NCBI RefSeq assembly: GCF_000238995.1
Contig: NC_016638.1
Location: 620,001 to 684,000, forward strand
Length of the DNA: 64,000 nt
Direction: 5' to 3'
From: Mycoplasma haemocanis str. Illinois
GTDB lineage: Bacteria; Bacillota_I; Bacilli_A; Mycoplasmatales; Mycoplasmoidaceae
Made by a program: the position numbers and the translations under genes
The notes under the pieces: model-generated
Told to the model about the DNA's origin: nothing
Seen by the model: only the letters and a program-made list of their open reading frames with translations
The model's database searches: none
Shown here: in pieces, positions 63,924-64,000 of the stretch
Position numbering within the stretch: position 1 is the first letter of the stretch
Layout: every line of letters begins with the position of its first letter

Positions 63924-64000
63924 CTAGTCAAAAAAGTCAGAAAACACACCTCCCCAACCATTACATCCACATCCAGAACTAGCAGTTCCTGTAACTTGTG
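63924..64000 (-). CDS. 3' end of an unidentified gene
   Basis: Only the last 24 codons are visible: QVTGTASSGCGCNGWGG then VFSDFFD and TAG at 63924-63926. The C-G-C-N-G-W-G-G stretch could be a metal-binding or glycine-rich tail, but nothing allows a family to be assigned. Confidence 0.45.
   Translation of the reverse strand, partial: QVTGTASSGCGCNGWGGVFSDFFD

Overview
The window comes from a hemotropic mycoplasma (Mollicutes). UGA is read as tryptophan throughout: ribosomal proteins bL21 and uL13, PepA, the phosphate transporter, MgtE and PgsA only make full-length proteins when in-frame TGA is translated. The DNA is A+T-rich, genes are packed with TAATG/TAGTG stop-start overlaps, and more than half of the window is lineage-specific paralogous families. 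No species is claimed. All coordinates below assume genetic code 4, so many genes are longer than a standard-code reading would give.

Region 1 (1-36,900) is a paralog array. Minus-strand genes belong to three families: a ~285-aa three-module family (18 copies, two frameshifted, plus a relic), a ~205-217-aa 'ELYC' family and a ~205-aa two-module family. Three similar minus-strand blocks (about 2604-6539, 11911-15570 and 16094-21586) repeat the order ELYC / two-module / three-module pair. Interleaved plus-strand genes are acidic low-complexity proteins, small Trp-rich proteins of MNT and MSY types, and a ~150-aa family. From 21,752 to 36,899 the pattern becomes a chain of divergent and tail-to-tail pairs of three-module and MSY-type genes. 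Almost all have a hydrophobic N-terminus without a lipobox, so they look membrane-anchored or secreted. They resemble a reservoir of surface or antigenic variants. Function is unknown, but short tandem repeats ahead of several plus genes, a 7-bp repeat that throws one gene out of frame, and several decayed copies suggest ongoing variation.

Region 2 (36,886-49,370, minus strand) is a mostly housekeeping run: aldo/keto reductase, Prp protease, rplU, a second aldo/keto reductase, rpsI, rplM, leucyl aminopeptidase, an APC-type permease, pstB, a fused pstC-pstA permease, a multi-pass membrane protein in the place where a phosphate-binding protein would be expected, a coiled-coil protein with a DUF2130/RmuC-like nuclease domain, a short coiled-coil protein and a small basic-acidic protein.

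Region 3 (49,390-63,230, minus strand) holds three giant proteins (1063, 1134 and 1172 aa) with in-frame 3/6/9-nt repeats. They flank a plus-strand tRNA-Ser(GCU) and an operon of hinT, a small helical protein, pgsA, a diadenylate cyclase and mgtE. The right end carries a plus-strand two-module WC protein (63,316-63,918) and the 3' end of an unidentified minus-strand gene.
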